Shown here: piece by piece, positions 17,868 to 26,670 of the stretch
Layout of the letters: every line of letters starts with the position of its first letter
Numbering within the stretch: position 1 is the first letter of the stretch
Source: Luteibacter sp. dw_328
GTDB lineage: Bacteria; Pseudomonadota; Gammaproteobacteria; Xanthomonadales; Rhodanobacteraceae
Direction of reading: 5' to 3'
Assembly: GCF_018449605.1 (NCBI RefSeq)
Contig: NZ_JAAVUW010000005.1
Location: 186,001-250,000, forward strand
DNA: 64,000 nt
Notes under the pieces: model-generated
Told to the model about the DNA's origin: nothing
Databases searched by the model: none
What the model saw: the letters and a program-made list of their open reading frames with translations, nothing else
Program-made: the position numbers and the translations under genes

Positions 17868-18507
17868 GGGGCGTCACGTTGGTGGACGACGGCTTCGGAA
17901 TCGGCGCGATCTCCACGCGGCGGTTCTTCGCGCGGCCTTCGTCGCTATCGTTCGCACTCACCGGCTGCTCCGAACCGAAGGCGGCCGCGAAAACCGATGG
18001 CGCCGGCACGCCATCCGCGATCAGTGCGCGCGTGACCGTGAGGGCACGCTGCGCCGAGAGTTCCCAGTTATCGGTGAAATGACGGTTGCTGTCGTGCACC
18101 TGCTGGTCGTCGGTGAAGCCGCTGACCATCAGGACCTCATCGCGCGTCGTGAGGTAGTTCGACAACGGGCCGGCAAGGCTCTTCAATACCTCGCGGCCTT
18201 CCGGCTGCAATTGATCGGAATTGAGCGCGAACAACACACTGCCACGAATGCCGATGCGCCCGTTGACCAGCGTGACGCGCCCGGCCGCCAGTGGCGCGGC
18301 CAGCGCCTGTTCCAGCGTCATGCGACGCTGCGCTTCGGCCTGTCGCTGCTTCACCTCTTCGTCCAGCCGATGCGACAGCTGCAGCTGCACGCCGATCACG
18401 CCGACGAGGATGAGCACGAAAGCGCCCAGCAGTACCGACATCAGGTCGCCAAAGGCGGCCCAGATCGGCGCGACCGATTCGCCTTCGAACTCGATATCGT
18501 CGCTCAT
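17857..18507 (-). CDS. OmpA/MotB/ZorB-type stator protein
   Basis: A 216-residue inner-membrane protein of MotB architecture. It has a short cytoplasmic N-terminus, then PIWAAFGDLMSVLLGAFVLILVGVIG (read in two parts, residues 14-39), in which Asp21 at the start of the only membrane helix corresponds to the proton-binding Asp of MotB, TolR and ZorB. A short coiled linker (45-70) leads to an OmpA peptidoglycan-binding domain (80-202) with NWELSAQRALTVTRALI and the closing GRAKNRRVEI. It should pair with the four-helix channel protein encoded just upstream (4-base ATGA overlap) and anchor the unit to the cell wall. The proline-rich end (PIPKPSSTNVTP) is short. Confidence 0.85.
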   Translation of the reverse strand: MSDDIEFEGESVAPIWAAFGDLMSVLLGAFVLILVGVIGVQLQLSHRLDEEVKQRQAEAQRRMTLEQALAAPLAAGRVTLVNGRIGIRGSVLFALNSDQLQPEGREVLKSLAGPLSNYLTTRDEVLMVSGFTDDQQVHDSNRHFTDNWELSAQRALTVTRALIADGVPAPSVFAAAFGSEQPVSANDSDEGRAKNRRVEIAPIPKPSSTNVTPHAP

Positions 18508-20600
18508 GCCGTTTCCGTCCCGACGGAGGCGCGCTGGCGAGCGAGTTGCTGCATTTCTTCGATGATCTGCTTCTGCGAGAGCATGCTGAGGTCAACGACT
18601 TCGCGCGCCTGGGCCACGTAGTACGCCAGCTGCTCGTCGCTACGCGCGAGCGAGTTGTCCAACGCGGTGGCGATGACGGCAAGGCGCTCCATGAGCGCCT
18701 CGTTGGATTGGCCGAACAACTGCACGCCGCTACTGAAGGCCTCGCCGAGGCTTGCCACATCGGTCGCGCTGCCCGCGATCTGCGTTCCCACGACCTCGAG
18801 CTTGCCGGTCTCGGCTTCGATGTGGTCGGTGAATCGCGTGCTGACGCGCTCCAGCAAATCCGCCGACGTGGTGACCAGTGCGTCCACGGCCACGCGCTGC
18901 TCGGTGGAGGCGTGATTCACCGCCTCAAGCAGGGTTTCCAGCGTGGCGAGCAGGCGGCTGCGCTCCTCGAGCATAGCGGTGTCGCGGACCATGCTGTCAG
19001 AAAGCTTCTGGCGCAACTCGGCGACGATGTCGGCCGCGGCCTTGGGTGCTTCCGATGCGGCGTCGACGAGGCGGGAGATCTCGGCGATGGTTTCGTTCGC
19101 GTGCGCCTGGGTCTGCGTGGCGATGTCGCCTGCCGTGCGCGCCAGCGTGTCGCAGATGTCCTGCTGACGAGCGGCGACGCTCTCTCCGGCCTGCTCCCAG
19201 TGCGCGTCGAGTGCGGCGACCATCGCGGCGAGCGAGTCGGCCCAGGTCGTGAGGCGCTCGGCGTCACCGGCCTGCAGTTTCGCCTGCAGATCTTCGTGCG
19301 AAGCCTGCACGACGCTGACCAACGACGACGCGTGTTTCTCGAATGCGGCCGATGCGGCGACGAGGGCCTGCTCATTGCGTGCGGCGAGCTCTTCGTGTGC
19401 GGTGCCCTGCTTTGCCAGCGCCTCGCTCCACGCGCCCGCGACCTGGCCGGCCGTCGTATCCAGGCGTATGGTGACGCCGTCGAGCAGGCTGATCGAGCGC
19501 TGCTCGAAGGTCTCGGCAAAGCGTTGCTGCGAGGCGCGCAGATCCCGCGCCAGCGTTTCGTTCGACTGCTGCTGCCCGGTGACAGCGTCCGTCCAGATAT
19601 CCGCGACGGCGGCCGTGCTCGAGGCGAACGCGCTGGAAAGGCCTTCGAGCTGCTGCTGCACGGCCTGGGTGACGGTGTCATGCAGCGACGCCGTTTCCCG
19701 TGCGAGGCCGGCCATCGTGGATTCCATGACCGGCTGAAACGCTGCGCTCGCGGCGCGTGCGCTCTCGGTCACACTGTCCTTGAGCGACTGTTCCACTGAC
19801 AACGCGAGCTTCGCGTAGATCTCGCCCGTCGATACATGGAATGCTTCCTGGGCGGCACGCTGCCGCTCGCTCGCATGCTGGCTGTGTTGCTCGATGCCGG
19901 CCATCATCGTCTGCAGGCGATCGATCAGTGTCGGCATCACCTCGGTCTGCTGTTGCAGGAGCTTGAATGCTTCCTCGCGCTGATGGGTCTGCGAGTAAAT
20001 GCGCAGCGTGGTCGCGATCTTTACGTCCAGCAGTTGCACGGTTTCCAGTCGCTCGCGGCGGCAAAGCGCGGACAGCAGCCCCAACATCGCCGAGGTAGCG
20101 ACACCGGCGATGGAGGTGCCAAACGCAAAGCCGAGTCCCTTCACGGGAGCGGCGAGCGATCCACGAATCGCCTGGAGATCGGTAGCGCTTTCCAGCGCCA
20201 GGCCGGTACCGCGGAGCGTGGCCATCATGCCCAACAGTGTGCCGAGCATGCCCAGCAGCACCAGCAAGCCGACCAGGTACGGCGTAAGCGACGGCGCAGG
20301 CAATGCCACGCGCTCACCTTCGACACGCAAGCGGACGGCATGGCGCAGGCTCGGGTGCAGGCGATCGAGAAAGCTGCCCAGGCTAGAAGGCGTGGCAGAC
20401 AGATCGGCGACAGCATGCTGTAGCGTGCCTGTTGCCTGGCGATAACGATGCAGTTCAAGCGCACCCGCGATGTAGCAGGCGCCGATCAGCAGCGCGACGG
20501 CGGCACCCAGCGGGTTCGAGCCCACGTAGCCGACGCCGATCCAGCACACGGCGACGAGGCCGACGACGAACACTGCAAGGTTGAGAAAATTTCTGAACAT
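18504..20600 (-). CDS. MotA/ZorA-like channel subunit with long coiled tail (DUF802)
   Basis: A 698-residue protein. I start it at ATG 20600, behind GGAAAG and ten bases after the preceding gene; an in-frame extension upstream lies inside that gene. Two helices (5-27, 31-49) and a linker precede two more. Helix 107-127 is LVGLLVLLGMLGTLLGMMA, and helix 155-179 is LGFAFGTSIAGVATSAMLGL. These are the two conserved helices of the MotA/TolQ/ExbB superfamily, with polar Thr121 and Thr162/Ser163 on the presumed ion path. Residues 200-690 are an alanine/glutamine/glutamate-rich coiled tail. It contains repeats opening with W-x-[DE]-[AS]-[VL] at W336, W391 and W453, which I take as the DUF802 repeat. 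A long intracellular tail on a MotA-like subunit is the plan of ZorA in Zorya defence. No ZorC or ZorD is present. Confidence 0.8.
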   Translation of the reverse strand: MFRNFLNLAVFVVGLVAVCWIGVGYVGSNPLGAAVALLIGACYIAGALELHRYRQATGTLQHAVADLSATPSSLGSFLDRLHPSLRHAVRLRVEGERVALPAPSLTPYLVGLLVLLGMLGTLLGMMATLRGTGLALESATDLQAIRGSLAAPVKGLGFAFGTSIAGVATSAMLGLLSALCRRERLETVQLLDVKIATTLRIYSQTHQREEAFKLLQQQTEVMPTLIDRLQTMMAGIEQHSQHASERQRAAQEAFHVSTGEIYAKLALSVEQSLKDSVTESARAASAAFQPVMESTMAGLARETASLHDTVTQAVQQQLEGLSSAFASSTAAVADIWTDAVTGQQQSNETLARDLRASQQRFAETFEQRSISLLDGVTIRLDTTAGQVAGAWSEALAKQGTAHEELAARNEQALVAASAAFEKHASSLVSVVQASHEDLQAKLQAGDAERLTTWADSLAAMVAALDAHWEQAGESVAARQQDICDTLARTAGDIATQTQAHANETIAEISRLVDAASEAPKAAADIVAELRQKLSDSMVRDTAMLEERSRLLATLETLLEAVNHASTEQRVAVDALVTTSADLLERVSTRFTDHIEAETGKLEVVGTQIAGSATDVASLGEAFSSGVQLFGQSNEALMERLAVIATALDNSLARSDEQLAYYVAQAREVVDLSMLSQKQIIEEMQQLARQRASVGTETA

Positions 20601-20610
20601 GACTTTCCAG

Positions 20611-21312
20611 TTAGCTGGCACGAAGGGCTGCGAGCAAGCCTTCGACCGGTTGAAAACGAACGTCCAGTTCGGCGAGCAGTACGCTCTGCATGTCTTTGCG
20701 GAACACGTCCAGCCACAAGGCTGACGCGTCGGCGGGTGTGCCCTGGGTGCGCTGGCGCAGGCCATCGAAGTACTCGCCCAGGAGCGTGGGCACCTTACCC
20801 AGGAGGGATTGCTCGCGAGGGCTCAGCGCCAGCTCCATCACCGCGTCCACCTCCGCGAGCCGGGCCCTCTCGGGCGACCCCTGCGCGAGCATGTCGCGCA
20901 GGTTGCCCCTGAGGCTGCCCGTGGTCGCCTGGATCTTCCTTTGCAGGGCGATATAGCGCTGACGAAGCGGCGCGTAGTCGTTAGCGGCATCCAGGTTCGG
21001 CATGCCAAGGGCCTCCCGCTGCGCCGAGGTCAGGAAGGCGCGGTCGGTGTTGATGGCATGGACCAGCGCATCGTGCGAGCGCAGGCATTCGTCTTCCGCC
21101 GCCTGCCCGAAGGCCGGCACGTCATCGTCCGGTGCCGAAGGGTTGCCATCGAGCGCCGTCGACAAGGCGACCGCCTGCTTCCAGTCGAGCCAGTGGCTCA
21201 GCCGGTCCGGAAGGGAAGCACCGGATTGTGGGGCGTCGACGTCGGTGAGGCGGGTCAGCAGGCGAATGAACGCCGGGCCCCGGACCGTCGACCGTTGAGG
21301 TGCTGCTTGCAC
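20611..21312 (-). CDS. DUF3348-like protein, first gene of the motor operon
   Basis: A 233-residue soluble, mostly helical protein starting at a GTG (21310-21312). The N-terminus FIRLLTRLTDVDAP...LPDRLSHWLDWKQAVALSTAL is the segment I associate with DUF3348, an unstudied family; the name is from memory. The middle has AFLTSAQREALG and LRQRYIALQRKIQATTGSLRG, and the C-terminus FRKDMQSVLLAELDVRFQPVEGLLAAL. It has no membrane helix or signal, so it is cytoplasmic. It stands 10 bases before the channel-subunit gene and leads the operon, so it is probably a regulator or cytoplasmic component of the motor. No catalytic motif is seen. A weak ribosome binding site suggests low expression. Confidence 0.65.
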   Translation of the reverse strand: MQAAPQRSTVRGPAFIRLLTRLTDVDAPQSGASLPDRLSHWLDWKQAVALSTALDGNPSAPDDDVPAFGQAAEDECLRSHDALVHAINTDRAFLTSAQREALGMPNLDAANDYAPLRQRYIALQRKIQATTGSLRGNLRDMLAQGSPERARLAEVDAVMELALSPREQSLLGKVPTLLGEYFDGLRQRTQGTPADASALWLDVFRKDMQSVLLAELDVRFQPVEGLLAALRAS

Positions 21313-21437
21313 GCTTTGACCGGCTAAAAGACGACCATTTTACACGCGAACGCAGGCAAGGCCGTTGCACGTCGATGGCCGCCGGGTCTCAGATGCCGCG
21401 GGAATATCAGTGCGCCTGAGAATGGGGTGGCCGGCGC

Positions 21438-21968
21438 TCAGGCGCCCGTCGGGCGGGGGTTGGCCGGCTGGGCCCCGTGACCTTCACGAGGACGCATCGC
21501 CACACGGACGAGATAGATCACGATGAGCACGTTGGCCACCAGGATGGCCAGCTTCAGCCAGCTGAAACGCTCGAAGCATTCGTAGATCTCGACCGGAACG
21601 AGCGAGCCGGTGGCAATGACGGTAAACCACTCCGCCCAGTACTTCCGCAGCCACAGGCCGATCCCCTCGGTGGCAAAGATCGCCGCGTACACCAACGCCA
21701 CGATGCCGACAGCGACGAACTTGGCTGGGCCCATGCCCTCGAGCAGGTGCACCAGGCTCCAGCGCATGCCGTTGCTTTCGGTCAATTGCAGGTGTTCCAG
21801 CCACTGCACGAGGTGCTGGAAGCTCTCCTGCTCATCCAGGCGGAACGCCGCGATGGCGATGAAAATCAGCCCGATGGTCTTGACCGCCTTGTAGACCGCA
21901 ATGATGCGGAGGCCGGCGGGGTAGTGGGGCGTCGCTTCCGGATCGGTCGATGTGCTGTCAGGGGCCAT
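21438..21968 (-). CDS. DUF2127 family membrane protein
   Basis: A 176-residue inner-membrane protein with four predicted helices: LRIIAVYKAVKTIGLIFIAI, AKFVAVGIVALVYAAIFA, EWFTVIATGSLVPVEIYECF and LAILVANVLIVIYLV. The YKAVKTIG start and GIGLWLRKYWAEWFTV, which sits before a loop with ECFERFSW, are DUF2127 features. The ATG at 21968 is preferred over an in-frame TTG at 21989 because the latter lacks a ribosome binding site. Function is unknown. It is a single gene divergent from the DUF2231 gene, with 139 bases between starts. Confidence 0.75.
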   Translation of the reverse strand: MAPDSTSTDPEATPHYPAGLRIIAVYKAVKTIGLIFIAIAAFRLDEQESFQHLVQWLEHLQLTESNGMRWSLVHLLEGMGPAKFVAVGIVALVYAAIFATEGIGLWLRKYWAEWFTVIATGSLVPVEIYECFERFSWLKLAILVANVLIVIYLVRVAMRPREGHGAQPANPRPTGA

Positions 21969-22107
21969 GCTGCCGATCTTAGTAGACAAGGAGGTGCATT
22001 CGGTACAAGCCGCGGCCGGGTCCCAGACATAGCCTCGACACGGGCCGGACTAGCTTGCAGCGTCCGCCCGCGAGCGAACTTCATCCCTCCCATCGAGACA
22101 GCCGCCC

Positions 22108-22551
22108 ATGAGCTACCGTCCCGTACCGCGTCGCTCCGTCCTGGCCAACGCCATCTACGGCCTCCTCAATCCCATTCCCTTCGGCTTCTTCGTCGCCGCG
22201 CTGATCTTCGATGTCGTCTACAGCCGTAGCGGCGAGATCCTCTGGATGAAGGCCGCCGCGTGGCTCATCGCCATCGGCCTGGTGTTCGCCATCATCCCGC
22301 GCGTGGTCAACCTCGTGCAGGTGTGGATCACCTCCCGGCGCAGCACGGTCGCCGCCGAACGGCTGGATTTCTGGCTGAACCTGCTGGCCATCATCGTTGC
22401 CGTCATCAATGCCTTCGTGCACAGCCGCGACGCGTATGCGGTGATGCCCGCAGGCGTCTGGCTTTCCGCCCTGACGGTCCTGCTCCTGGCCATTTCGCAC
22501 ATCGTCATTGCCGTGCAGCCGACCGCTCCTGGGAGCCTCGTCCATGAATAA
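22108..22551 (+). CDS. DUF2231 family membrane protein
   Basis: A 147-residue membrane protein with four hydrophobic segments: LLNPIPFGFFVAALIFDVVYS, AAAWLIAIGLVFAIIPRVVN, LDFWLNLLAIIVAVINAFVHS and WLSALTVLLLAISHIVIAV. The NPIPFGFF...LIFDV opening and the FVHSRDAY segment are typical of DUF2231, proteins often encoded next to sugar or haem oxidoreductases. Here the stop overlaps the start of the sorbosone-dehydrogenase-like lipoprotein gene by 8 bases, so the two are co-translated. DUF2231 might supply a haem- or quinone-linked membrane partner for that dehydrogenase; this is inference. Confidence 0.8.
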   Translation: MSYRPVPRRSVLANAIYGLLNPIPFGFFVAALIFDVVYSRSGEILWMKAAAWLIAIGLVFAIIPRVVNLVQVWITSRRSTVAAERLDFWLNLLAIIVAVINAFVHSRDAYAVMPAGVWLSALTVLLLAISHIVIAVQPTAPGSLVHE

Positions 22552-23860
22552 GACCCTTTATCGCAGCGTGCTGGCCATCGCCTGCGTGGCCGTCCTTGCC
22601 GGCTGTGACGAGAAAGCGTCGTTGCAGCCCGACCAGCAGTCGGGCGACAACCCGCCCCTGCCCAAGGCGCAGAGCTTCCTCGTGCCGCCCATGCAGGTGC
22701 CCGACAAGGCAGGCTGGAAACAGGGCCAGACCCCGACGGTCGCGCCCGGCCTGAAGATCGAAGCCATGGCCGCCGGCCTGATGCACCCGCGCCAGCTTTA
22801 TGTGCTGCCCAACGACGACGTGCTCGTCGTGGAGTCCAACGGTCCGGGCACGGAACCGCTGACCACACCCAAGCAGCTCTTCGCCGGCATGGTGAAGAAC
22901 CAGTCGGGCAAGGGGGGCAAGGGCGGCAATCGCATCACCCTGCTGCGCAAGAACGCGAGCGGTGGATGGGACAAGCACATCTTCATCGAGAACCTGAATT
23001 CGCCCTTCGGCCTGCAGCTGATTGGCGACACGCTCTATGTCGCCAACACCGATGGCATCGTGAAGTTTCCTTATGTGACCGGGGAAACCGAGATCAAGAC
23101 GCCCGGCGTCGGTTTCACGGACCTGCCGAACACCATCAACCACCACTGGACCAAGTCGCTCCTGGCCAGCCCGGATGGCACCAAGCTCTACGTGGGCGTG
23201 GGCTCCAACAGCAACATCACCGAGAACGGCCTTGCCGTGGAATACCGCCGCGCGGACATCCTCGAAGTGGATGTCGCGACGGGCGCGAGCCGCATCTATG
23301 CGTCGGGGCTGCGCAATCCGACCGGACTGCAATGGGAGCCCTCCACCGGCAAGCTCTGGGCCATTGTGAACGAGCGCGACGAGATCGGCGCCGACCTCGT
23401 GCCGGACTACATGACCTCGGTACAGGAAGGCGCGTTCTACGGCTGGCCCTATAGCTACTACGGCCAGAACGTGGACAGCCGCGTCAAACCGCAGCGCCCC
23501 GACATGGTCGCCAAGGCGATCAAGCCCGACTATGCGATCGGCTCGCATGTCGCGCCACTGGGCCTGCTGATGTCGGCCAGCAACGGGCTCCCGGCGAACT
23601 ACCAGGGCGGCGCCTTCATCGGCGAACACGGCAGCTGGGATCGCTCACCGCTGAGCGGTTACGAGGTGGTCTTCGTGGCGTTCAAGGACGGCACGCCGGT
23701 CGGCAAACCCGTGTCCGTGGTCAGCGGCTTCTACTCCAAGGATGAGAAGCAACTCTTCGGCGCCCCCGTGGGCCTGGTGCAGGACAAGGAAGGGGCGATC
23801 CTGGTCGCGGACGATGTCGGCGATACGGTCTGGCGCGTGACGGCGGCCGCCGCGAAATAG
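22544..23860 (+). CDS. Sorbosone dehydrogenase-like PQQ-type sugar dehydrogenase, lipoprotein
   Basis: A 438-residue periplasmic lipoprotein. The signal ends in a lipobox (VAVLAGC, Cys at residue 20), so it is anchored in a membrane by lipid. The rest is a six-bladed propeller of the GDH/sorbosone dehydrogenase type: MHPRQLYVLPNDDVLVVES, LNSPFGLQLIGDTLYVANT, RIYASGLRNPTGLQWEP and LWAIVNERDEIG, then FIGEHGSWDRSPLSGYEVVF near the end. These enzymes use PQQ to oxidise aldoses or aldehydes and pass electrons to the respiratory chain. The Arg/His positions that would fix PQQ use cannot be verified by eye. ATG 22544 is chosen because the lipoprotein signal begins there. Confidence 0.83.
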   Translation: MNKTLYRSVLAIACVAVLAGCDEKASLQPDQQSGDNPPLPKAQSFLVPPMQVPDKAGWKQGQTPTVAPGLKIEAMAAGLMHPRQLYVLPNDDVLVVESNGPGTEPLTTPKQLFAGMVKNQSGKGGKGGNRITLLRKNASGGWDKHIFIENLNSPFGLQLIGDTLYVANTDGIVKFPYVTGETEIKTPGVGFTDLPNTINHHWTKSLLASPDGTKLYVGVGSNSNITENGLAVEYRRADILEVDVATGASRIYASGLRNPTGLQWEPSTGKLWAIVNERDEIGADLVPDYMTSVQEGAFYGWPYSYYGQNVDSRVKPQRPDMVAKAIKPDYAIGSHVAPLGLLMSASNGLPANYQGGAFIGEHGSWDRSPLSGYEVVFVAFKDGTPVGKPVSVVSGFYSKDEKQLFGAPVGLVQDKEGAILVADDVGDTVWRVTAAAAK

Positions 23861-23873
23861 GCGGTACAGGCCG

Positions 23874-23949
23874 TTGTAGGAGCCGATTCATCGGCGATAA
23901 GGCCGCGCTACGTAGCCGTGCCTTATCGCCGATGAATCGGCTCCTACAA
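23874..23949. repeat. REP palindrome, 30-bp arms
   Basis: A perfect inverted repeat: arm 23874-23903 (TTGTAGGAGCCGATTCATCG and on) and arm 23920-23949, separated by 16 bases. The core GTAGGAGCCGAT-TCATCGGCGAT recurs in parts at 41029, 48059 and 54508. It sits just after the sorbosone dehydrogenase stop and may act as a transcript-ending or stabilising hairpin. Confidence 0.9.
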
Positions 23950-23971
23950 AGAGCTGACGTTTACTCTCTCT

Positions 23972-24040
23972 GCGGGAGCCGCTTCAGCGGCGATAGCCGG
24001 GTTGCCCCGAACCCCATCGCCGGCAAAGCCGGCTCCCACA
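23972..24040. repeat. REP palindrome, second type
   Basis: GGGAGCCGCTTCAGCGGCGAT (cut here) at 23973-23994 faces ATCGCCGGCAAAGCCGGCTC at 24016 onward. The arms are imperfectly matched in the middle, so this is a variant REP pair beside the perfect one. A related half occurs at 54555-54575. Confidence 0.8.
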
Positions 24041-24052
24041 AAACTCAGGCTG

Positions 24053-24157
24053 TTACCTGGCGTTCTTTTTCTTTTCGTCCTTGATGGCTTTCTTTTCTTT
24101 CATCGTCTTTTCCGGCTTTTTCTTGTCGCTCTTCTTTGAATCCAGGCCCTTGCTCAT
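24053..24157 (-). CDS. Small lysine-rich protein, 34 aa
   Basis: A tiny gene on the complement: ATG at 24155-24157, TAA at 24053-24055. Its start follows a perfect GAGGAGG ribosome binding site with six bases spacing. The product begins MSKGLDSKKSDKKKPEKT and continues with EKKAIKDEKKKNAR. About 44 percent of residues are lysine, with a net charge strongly positive. I recall similar short MSKGxDSKK proteins, without known role, in several proteobacteria. Nucleic-acid or ribosome binding is a guess from charge. Its strong initiation signal suggests high expression. It is flanked by REP elements and the LysR gene. Confidence 0.72.
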   Translation of the reverse strand: MSKGLDSKKSDKKKPEKTMKEKKAIKDEKKKNAR

Positions 24158-24207
24158 ATCGCCTCCTCAGTCAGGGTTACCACGCGTGTCGCGCGCCTGA
24201 CGCAAGA

Positions 24208-25104
24208 TTACGCCAATCCGCGGTATCGCAGCGCGTCGACGAAGAGCGTAAGTGCTGACGACATGTGCCGACGATTGGGGTAATAGAGGTGGTAACCCGG
24301 GAACGGGGCACACCAGTCCTCCAGCACGGCAATCAACTCTCCGGCCTCGATGTGTGACCGGGCCATATCTTCCGGTACCCAGGCCAGTCCCAGGCCGTCC
24401 CGCGCCGCCCGCAGGATGTGCGCCGTGCTGTTGAGGGTCAATTGGCCTTCGACGCGAACCTTGATCTCGCGGCCCTCCTTCTCGAACTCCCAGGGGAACA
24501 AGGTGCCGTAGGTGGGCAGACGGATGTTGATGCAGTTATGCGCGGTGAGGTCTTGCGGCACGGTCGGCCGGGAACGTCGTTCGAAATACGACGGCGCGGC
24601 GACCACCACCATCCGGAAGTCCGGACCGACGCGTACCGCGATCATGCCGTTGCCGACCTGCTCGCCCAGACGGATACCGAAGTCGTAGCGTTCGGCGACG
24701 ATGTCGACCAGTTCGTTGTTGGCGGATACCTCGACCTGGATATCCGGGTAGCGCGGCAGGAAGGTCGCCAGCATCGGTTCGAGCACGGCTTCCACGGCGT
24801 GTACCGAGGTGCTGATGCGGATTGCCCCGGCCGGTTTCTCGCGGAACGAACTCAAACCCGTCAGCTCCGCCTCGATGTCATCGAACATCGGGCCGATGCT
24901 GGTGACCAGCCGTTGCCCTGCTTCCGTCGTCGATACGCTGCGCGTGGTGCGGGCGAGCAGGCGCACGCCGAGGCGGCCCTCGAGTTTGCGGATGGTGTGG
25001 CTAAGCGCCGACTGGGTGGTGTCCAGTTTCGCGGCCGCGCGGGTGAAGCTGCCTTCCCGGGCAACGGCAAGGAAAGCGACGAGGTCGTGGAGATCCTTGC
25101 GCAT
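24208..25104 (-). CDS. LysR family transcriptional regulator
   Basis: A 298-residue LysR regulator. Residues 1-65 form the winged helix-turn-helix (AVAREGSFTRAAAKLDTTQSALSHTIRKLE cut; LGVRLLARTTRSVSTTEAGQ). Residues 90-295 form the periplasmic-binding-like effector domain (AGAIRISTSVHAVEAVLEPM, YDFGIRLGEQVGNGM). It belongs to the DsdC/YafC-like group often found divergently next to oxidoreductase genes. The divergent aldo-keto reductase starts 200 bases away and is the likely target, with two palindromes lying between. Effector is unknown. Confidence 0.92.
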   Translation of the reverse strand: MRKDLHDLVAFLAVAREGSFTRAAAKLDTTQSALSHTIRKLEGRLGVRLLARTTRSVSTTEAGQRLVTSIGPMFDDIEAELTGLSSFREKPAGAIRISTSVHAVEAVLEPMLATFLPRYPDIQVEVSANNELVDIVAERYDFGIRLGEQVGNGMIAVRVGPDFRMVVVAAPSYFERRSRPTVPQDLTAHNCINIRLPTYGTLFPWEFEKEGREIKVRVEGQLTLNSTAHILRAARDGLGLAWVPEDMARSHIEAGELIAVLEDWCAPFPGYHLYYPNRRHMSSALTLFVDALRYRGLA

Positions 25105-25210
25105 GACACGTGAAACCCACTCATGAATGGCGCAGGGATTTTAGCATCCGGAACACCTGTGCCGGGCTACAGCGAGGAATCGCCCCATTCCGGCACCCCC
25201 CTGGGGCTCG

Positions 25211-26288
<1,078 letters not shown>

Positions 26289-26342
26289 GTTCTACCGCAC
26301 TGCAGCTTGAGCGGTTCGGCCACCCGGCTACACTCGGGAGAT

Positions 26343-26534
26343 CACAGGTGTCCTGTCGTCGCTTACGCGGCGCGCAGGGTGAAACGGGAAGCCGGTGCGG
26401 ATCGCGAGATCCTATTCCGGCGCTGCCCCCGCAACGGTAAGCGAGAACACCCGACGAGAGACCACTGCGCTAGCGCGGGAAGGTGTCGGGGTGGTGCGGT
26501 ACGCATCGCTCGCAAGCCCGGAGACCGGCCTGTG
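26343..26534 (+). promoter_or_regulatory. Cobalamin (B12) riboswitch
   Basis: A complete adenosylcobalamin aptamer by inspection. P1 is CACAGG (26343-26348) with CCTGTG (26529-26534). GGGTGAAACGGGAAGCCGGTG (26377 on, cut) is the conserved core strand, CCGGCGCTGCCCCCGCAACG (26417 on) the B12 box, and AAGCCCGGAGACCGGCC (26514-26530) the 3' core. The aptamer ends 136 bases before mmsA. GGCGCC/GGTGCC and CACCC/GGGTG hairpins follow but no poly-T tract, so translation control or a longer-range switch is more likely than simple termination. No other gene on this strand lies between it and mmsA. Confidence 0.93.
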
Positions 26535-26670
26535 CAGGCGCCTTAGGGTGCCTCCTCGGGTGTTGCGGCGGGCAACCGGACGGGCTGATACGGCGCGGCC
26601 ACCCGCTGCTCCGGGTCCTCTTGTCTGCTCCGCAGCACCCATTTCGCGGGTGAGCGTACGGAGCAGGACC

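Noticed and set aside
18546-19799. Open frame of 417 codons antisense to the motor channel subunit
   Set aside because: Arises from the alanine-rich coiled-coil codons on the other strand; no family character or ribosome binding site.
17487-21312. Canonical Zorya defence system
   Set aside because: ZorC and the ZorD helicase are absent and the neighbours differ; only the ZorA/ZorB-like motor plan is shared, so the name Zorya is not used.
23874-24040. CRISPR array
   Set aside because: Palindromic arms occur as isolated REP pairs without regular spacers, leader or cas genes.
26395-26670. N-terminal extension of mmsA reaching into the riboswitch
   Set aside because: The extension translates conserved RNA aptamer sequence; mmsA homologues start near the ATG at 26671.
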